Below are positions 61,720 through 64,000 of a DNA stretch of 64,000 bases, in pieces. Source of the DNA: JBBATK01 sp040398805 (GTDB taxonomy: Bacteria; Bacteroidota; Ignavibacteria; Kapaibacteriales; NICIL-2); NCBI GenBank assembly GCA_040398805.1, contig JBBATK010000008.1, positions 51,922 to 115,921 on the forward strand, given 5' to 3'. The translations under genes and the position numbers were made by a program. Below the pieces are notes generated by a model. It had not been told where the DNA came from and searched no databases. It saw nothing but the letters and a program-made list of their open reading frames with translations. The stretch's first letter is position 1. Every line of letters begins with the position of its first letter.

Positions 61720-63807
61720 ATGAAACGATTCCTTCTCCTTTGCCTGTTCCTTACCGCGGCGTTGCCTGCGTATTCTCAGTGGAAGCACGTGGGCCCGTGG
61801 CGGGCCGATGTGACCGGTGCCATCTCCTTCAACGGAACGACGTATGTCAGCACCTATGGCGGCGTCATCTATGAGACAAAGGACGGCGGTCGTACCTATA
61901 CCGAGAAAATGAAAGGTATTTCCGCCGCCGGAAAGCGGAACTGCAATGGATTCCTGACGTACAAGGGTGAATTATGGGCCGTGATGTCCAGAGACCTGCC
62001 GTATGTGTTGGATACGGTCGCTTCGATGTGGAGGATTCGAGACCATGGCGGCTTCGCCTCGTACAGCGTCATGCTCGCGACGACGGACGAGATGTATGCA
62101 TCCGGCGGCGTGGGCGTGTACAGGAGCACGAACGGGTATGAATGGAGTTACGATAAACTCGATGACCGATCGGTCGTCAGTTCGTTTCACGAGATCGGTG
62201 GTCGCATACTTGCCGTCGTCGAGAAGGGGATGTTCGTCAGCTCGGACAAAGGAATCACCTGGGCATATCAGGCCTTACCGGTGGATAGTTCGACGATAGC
62301 GACGTCGATCGTTTTCAATGGGAGGATCATCATGACCTTCAATGCCGGTGGTGCAATGAGTAGCGACGATAACGGGTCTACATGGACGAAGATCAACGAT
62401 GGACTACCCTTGGCAGCTGTGAAGAAGCTGATACTTGTCAATGATCGGTGCTTGGCGCTGGTTCCGGGCGACGGGATGTATGCCTACGATAAAAGCGGCA
62501 AATGGTCGAAGGTCGTCGCCGATAGGAGTTTATCGACCGTGACCGGATTGGCGTTCGCGGACGGGACATTGTTCGCAGGAACGGGATTCGACGGGATCTT
62601 GGTATCGACGGACGACGGGGCGACATGGAAGGAGACGACGACGGGTTTGCGCAGCTATGCCTTCGACGGGCACGTGGCGGACAAGGACGGCGTCTGGGGA
62701 TTTGTCAATGCCGACCCCACGTCGTTCATCGGCGCAGACCTGGCGGTCATGAATCCACAAAGCGGAAAAACGACGGGTCTGCCACGGGAACCCGGCGTGG
62801 CGAAAAACAGAATGTATATCGGCGCACTTTCCGCCTCCGAGAATGTTCTTACCATGGGGTTCAGTGAGTATGTTTCTCTGGAAAAGCCGTATGCGTTCTC
62901 CGTTGCTACCTACGATAAAAAGACCGGTGAATGGTCACGCATGCAGGGCGACACCGTAGCCGCTTCCGAAGGCAGGATGCGGTACACGGGCATGCACAGG
63001 AACGGGGATGCGATCGCGACGATGACCGACGACGGTTCGTTCTTTTATAGCAGTGATGCGGGAAAAAGCTGGACGAGGAAGCGTTCCGGTAATGGCGGCT
63101 ACGCAAAACTCGAAGGCAAAGGCGCTCTCCTTGTGGCGTCCGGTCCTAATATCGTCACCTCACGGAACAGCGGCGCCAGCTGGAAAGCGCACGTGGACTT
63201 TTCGTCCATCGGTTCGCGTATCGCTGTGGCAGACAATCTGATCTTCCTTACCAGTTTCGACGAGGCAACAGCGCAGATAAGCAACGACTCCGGACAAACG
63301 TTCACTAAAGTGAGTGGTCTACCGCCCGGCCGTTTCAACGATATCGTCCGTACCGGCGATGCGTACGTGTACAGTACCACGACCGATGGTCTGTACACTC
63401 TGGCGGGAGCACCGGGGAACTTCCGCTATGCGAAAATGGACGACCCTGCGGAAACCGTCTCGGAACTGTTCGTTTGCGGTGAGTTTCTCGTTGCCGCTAC
63501 GAGTAAGGGGTATTACACACGGCCCTTGAGCAGTCTGTCCGGCATTACCGAACGGCCGCTACCCGATGACGCCTCCGTCACATTGACCCCCAATCCGGCG
63601 AGCACGACCTTGAATGTCTCCTTGCCCGCGGGCACCCTTCGGTGGTCGATTGTTGATATGACAGGTACGGCTCTGCTTACGTCCATGAAGGCGCTCCATG
63701 ATACCGAACTCACCGTGGAATTAGACGGCTTCGAACAAGGCATTTACATGTTCATTGCCGATCTCGGCGGTAGGACGATCTGCCAGAACTTCATTCTCAT
63801 GCGTTGA
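61720..63807 (+). CDS. beta-propeller surface protein with T9SS sorting domain (second of tandem pair)
   Basis: A 695-residue paralogue of its upstream neighbour. The signal peptide LLLCLFLTAALPAYSQ is followed by QWKHVGPWRADVTGAISFNG, colinear with QWTHIGPWRGTVRAAVTFKG in the first copy. Asp-box repeats include ETKDGGRTYTEKM, SSDKGITWAY, SSDDNGSTWTKI, STDDGATWKET and SSDAGKSWTRK. The C terminus (TLTPNPASTTLNVSLPAG; GFEQGIYMFIADLGG) is a T9SS type A sorting domain. ATG 61720 was chosen over 61627 and 61708 because the signal peptide must be N-terminal. Confidence 0.8.
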   Translation: MKRFLLLCLFLTAALPAYSQWKHVGPWRADVTGAISFNGTTYVSTYGGVIYETKDGGRTYTEKMKGISAAGKRNCNGFLTYKGELWAVMSRDLPYVLDTVASMWRIRDHGGFASYSVMLATTDEMYASGGVGVYRSTNGYEWSYDKLDDRSVVSSFHEIGGRILAVVEKGMFVSSDKGITWAYQALPVDSSTIATSIVFNGRIIMTFNAGGAMSSDDNGSTWTKINDGLPLAAVKKLILVNDRCLALVPGDGMYAYDKSGKWSKVVADRSLSTVTGLAFADGTLFAGTGFDGILVSTDDGATWKETTTGLRSYAFDGHVADKDGVWGFVNADPTSFIGADLAVMNPQSGKTTGLPREPGVAKNRMYIGALSASENVLTMGFSEYVSLEKPYAFSVATYDKKTGEWSRMQGDTVAASEGRMRYTGMHRNGDAIATMTDDGSFFYSSDAGKSWTRKRSGNGGYAKLEGKGALLVASGPNIVTSRNSGASWKAHVDFSSIGSRIAVADNLIFLTSFDEATAQISNDSGQTFTKVSGLPPGRFNDIVRTGDAYVYSTTTDGLYTLAGAPGNFRYAKMDDPAETVSELFVCGEFLVAATSKGYYTRPLSSLSGITERPLPDDASVTLTPNPASTTLNVSLPAGTLRWSIVDMTGTALLTSMKALHDTELTVELDGFEQGIYMFIADLGGRTICQNFILMR

Positions 63808-63880
63808 GCCGCTCCCGACCGACCACAAGACGACTCCCCTCCTGCTCTCGCTCTTGTCTCGGAAGGGTCGTTGAAAAAGA

Positions 63881-64000
63881 ATGGGCCAAACCGGGTGCAT
63901 TTCCTTCCCATTCTTCGAGTGTCGCTGCCGTCTGTACACGGCCCGCCCCACCCTGGGCCGGTTCATGAGCGTGGATGCGCTCTCGGACCTCATGCCCGGC
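63881..64000 (+). pseudogene. fragment of RHS-repeat-associated core domain
   Basis: In one plus-strand frame after a stop at 63872-63874, the sequence reads LYTARPTLGRFMSVDALSDL to the window edge. This matches the RHS-associated core pattern (Y-x-A-R-x-x-x-x-x-G-R-F-x-S-V-D-x-L-x-x-x-x-P-G). The usual preceding YDYGAR block is replaced by unrelated residues and a stop lies only 13 codons upstream of the match, so it looks like a 5'-truncated copy that continues beyond position 64000. It could also be a short intact gene starting at ATG 63881. Confidence 0.5.

Overview
The window is 64 kb of moderately GC-rich, densely coded bacterial DNA from the Bacteroidota/Chlorobiota side of the tree. 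An Ignavibacteria/Kapabacteria-type organism is the best guess. This placement is inference. It rests on a Bacteroidetes-style N-acyl arginine cluster, several proteins with C-terminal type IX secretion (T9SS)-like sorting domains, a PorZ-like propeller protein, an isolated atpD-atpC pair, many lipoproteins and barrel proteins ending in aromatic residues, and a recurrent TAnnTT(T/C/G)-type box just upstream of genes on both strands. A FliW-CsrA pair suggests a flagellated or once-flagellated cell. I found no rRNA, tRNA, CRISPR array, transposase or intact mobile element.

Layout. 1-5.1 kb (minus) is an arginine operon in transcription order GNAT, argG, argC, argF', argB, argE (cut by the window edge), mostly joined by ATGA overlaps. 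5.1-16.9 kb holds fabF, a secreted endonuclease I, a Tat-signal pirin, an orphan mraY, a small lipoprotein, clpC, a PD40-propeller lipoprotein and lspA. 17-26.3 kb holds a PolX/PHP protein with a degenerate polymerase site, PrsW, enolase, pterin carbinolamine dehydratase, thioredoxin, a GT9 glycosyltransferase with an outer membrane protein, a GT2 glycosyltransferase with an Arg/Gly-rich N terminus, and a YitT-family protein. 26.4-41.1 kb holds two alpha/beta hydrolases, a barrel protein, a PorZ-like protein, ribH, a SulP transporter with beta-carbonic anhydrase, a PHP phosphoesterase, a DUF1800/DUF1501 pair, a heptose nucleotidyltransferase fused to a VOC domain, a response regulator, csrA and fliW.

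41.2-50.5 kb holds an Omp85-like barrel, atpD-atpC, histidine ammonia-lyase, a DUF2130 coiled-coil protein, two exported proteins and the menaquinone methyltransferase. 50.7-64 kb holds glycogen synthase, a lipoprotein/barrel pair, a degenerate GIY-YIG protein, DUF3108 and MgtC proteins, an Omp28-like T9SS cargo, two tandem paralogous beta-propeller T9SS cargoes, and an RHS-core fragment at the right edge.

How the genes fit together. Most of the window is housekeeping metabolism and envelope biogenesis. The connecting theme is the cell surface: possible T9SS components (PorZ-like; PD40 lipoprotein with an OmpA-like tail), five probable T9SS cargoes (endonuclease I, DUF1501, Omp28-like, two propellers), lipoprotein maturation (lspA), peptidoglycan precursor synthesis (mraY), sugar transfer (GT9, GT2, heptose activation) and outer membrane assembly (Omp85-like). 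I did not find a wholly new multi-gene system. The most unusual observations are the RfaE2-VOC fusion, the PolX protein with an eroded polymerase site but an intact PHP nuclease domain, the RGG-rich GT2, a DUF1501 protein with both Tat and T9SS signals, and the shared promoter box, which in two cases abuts the start codon.
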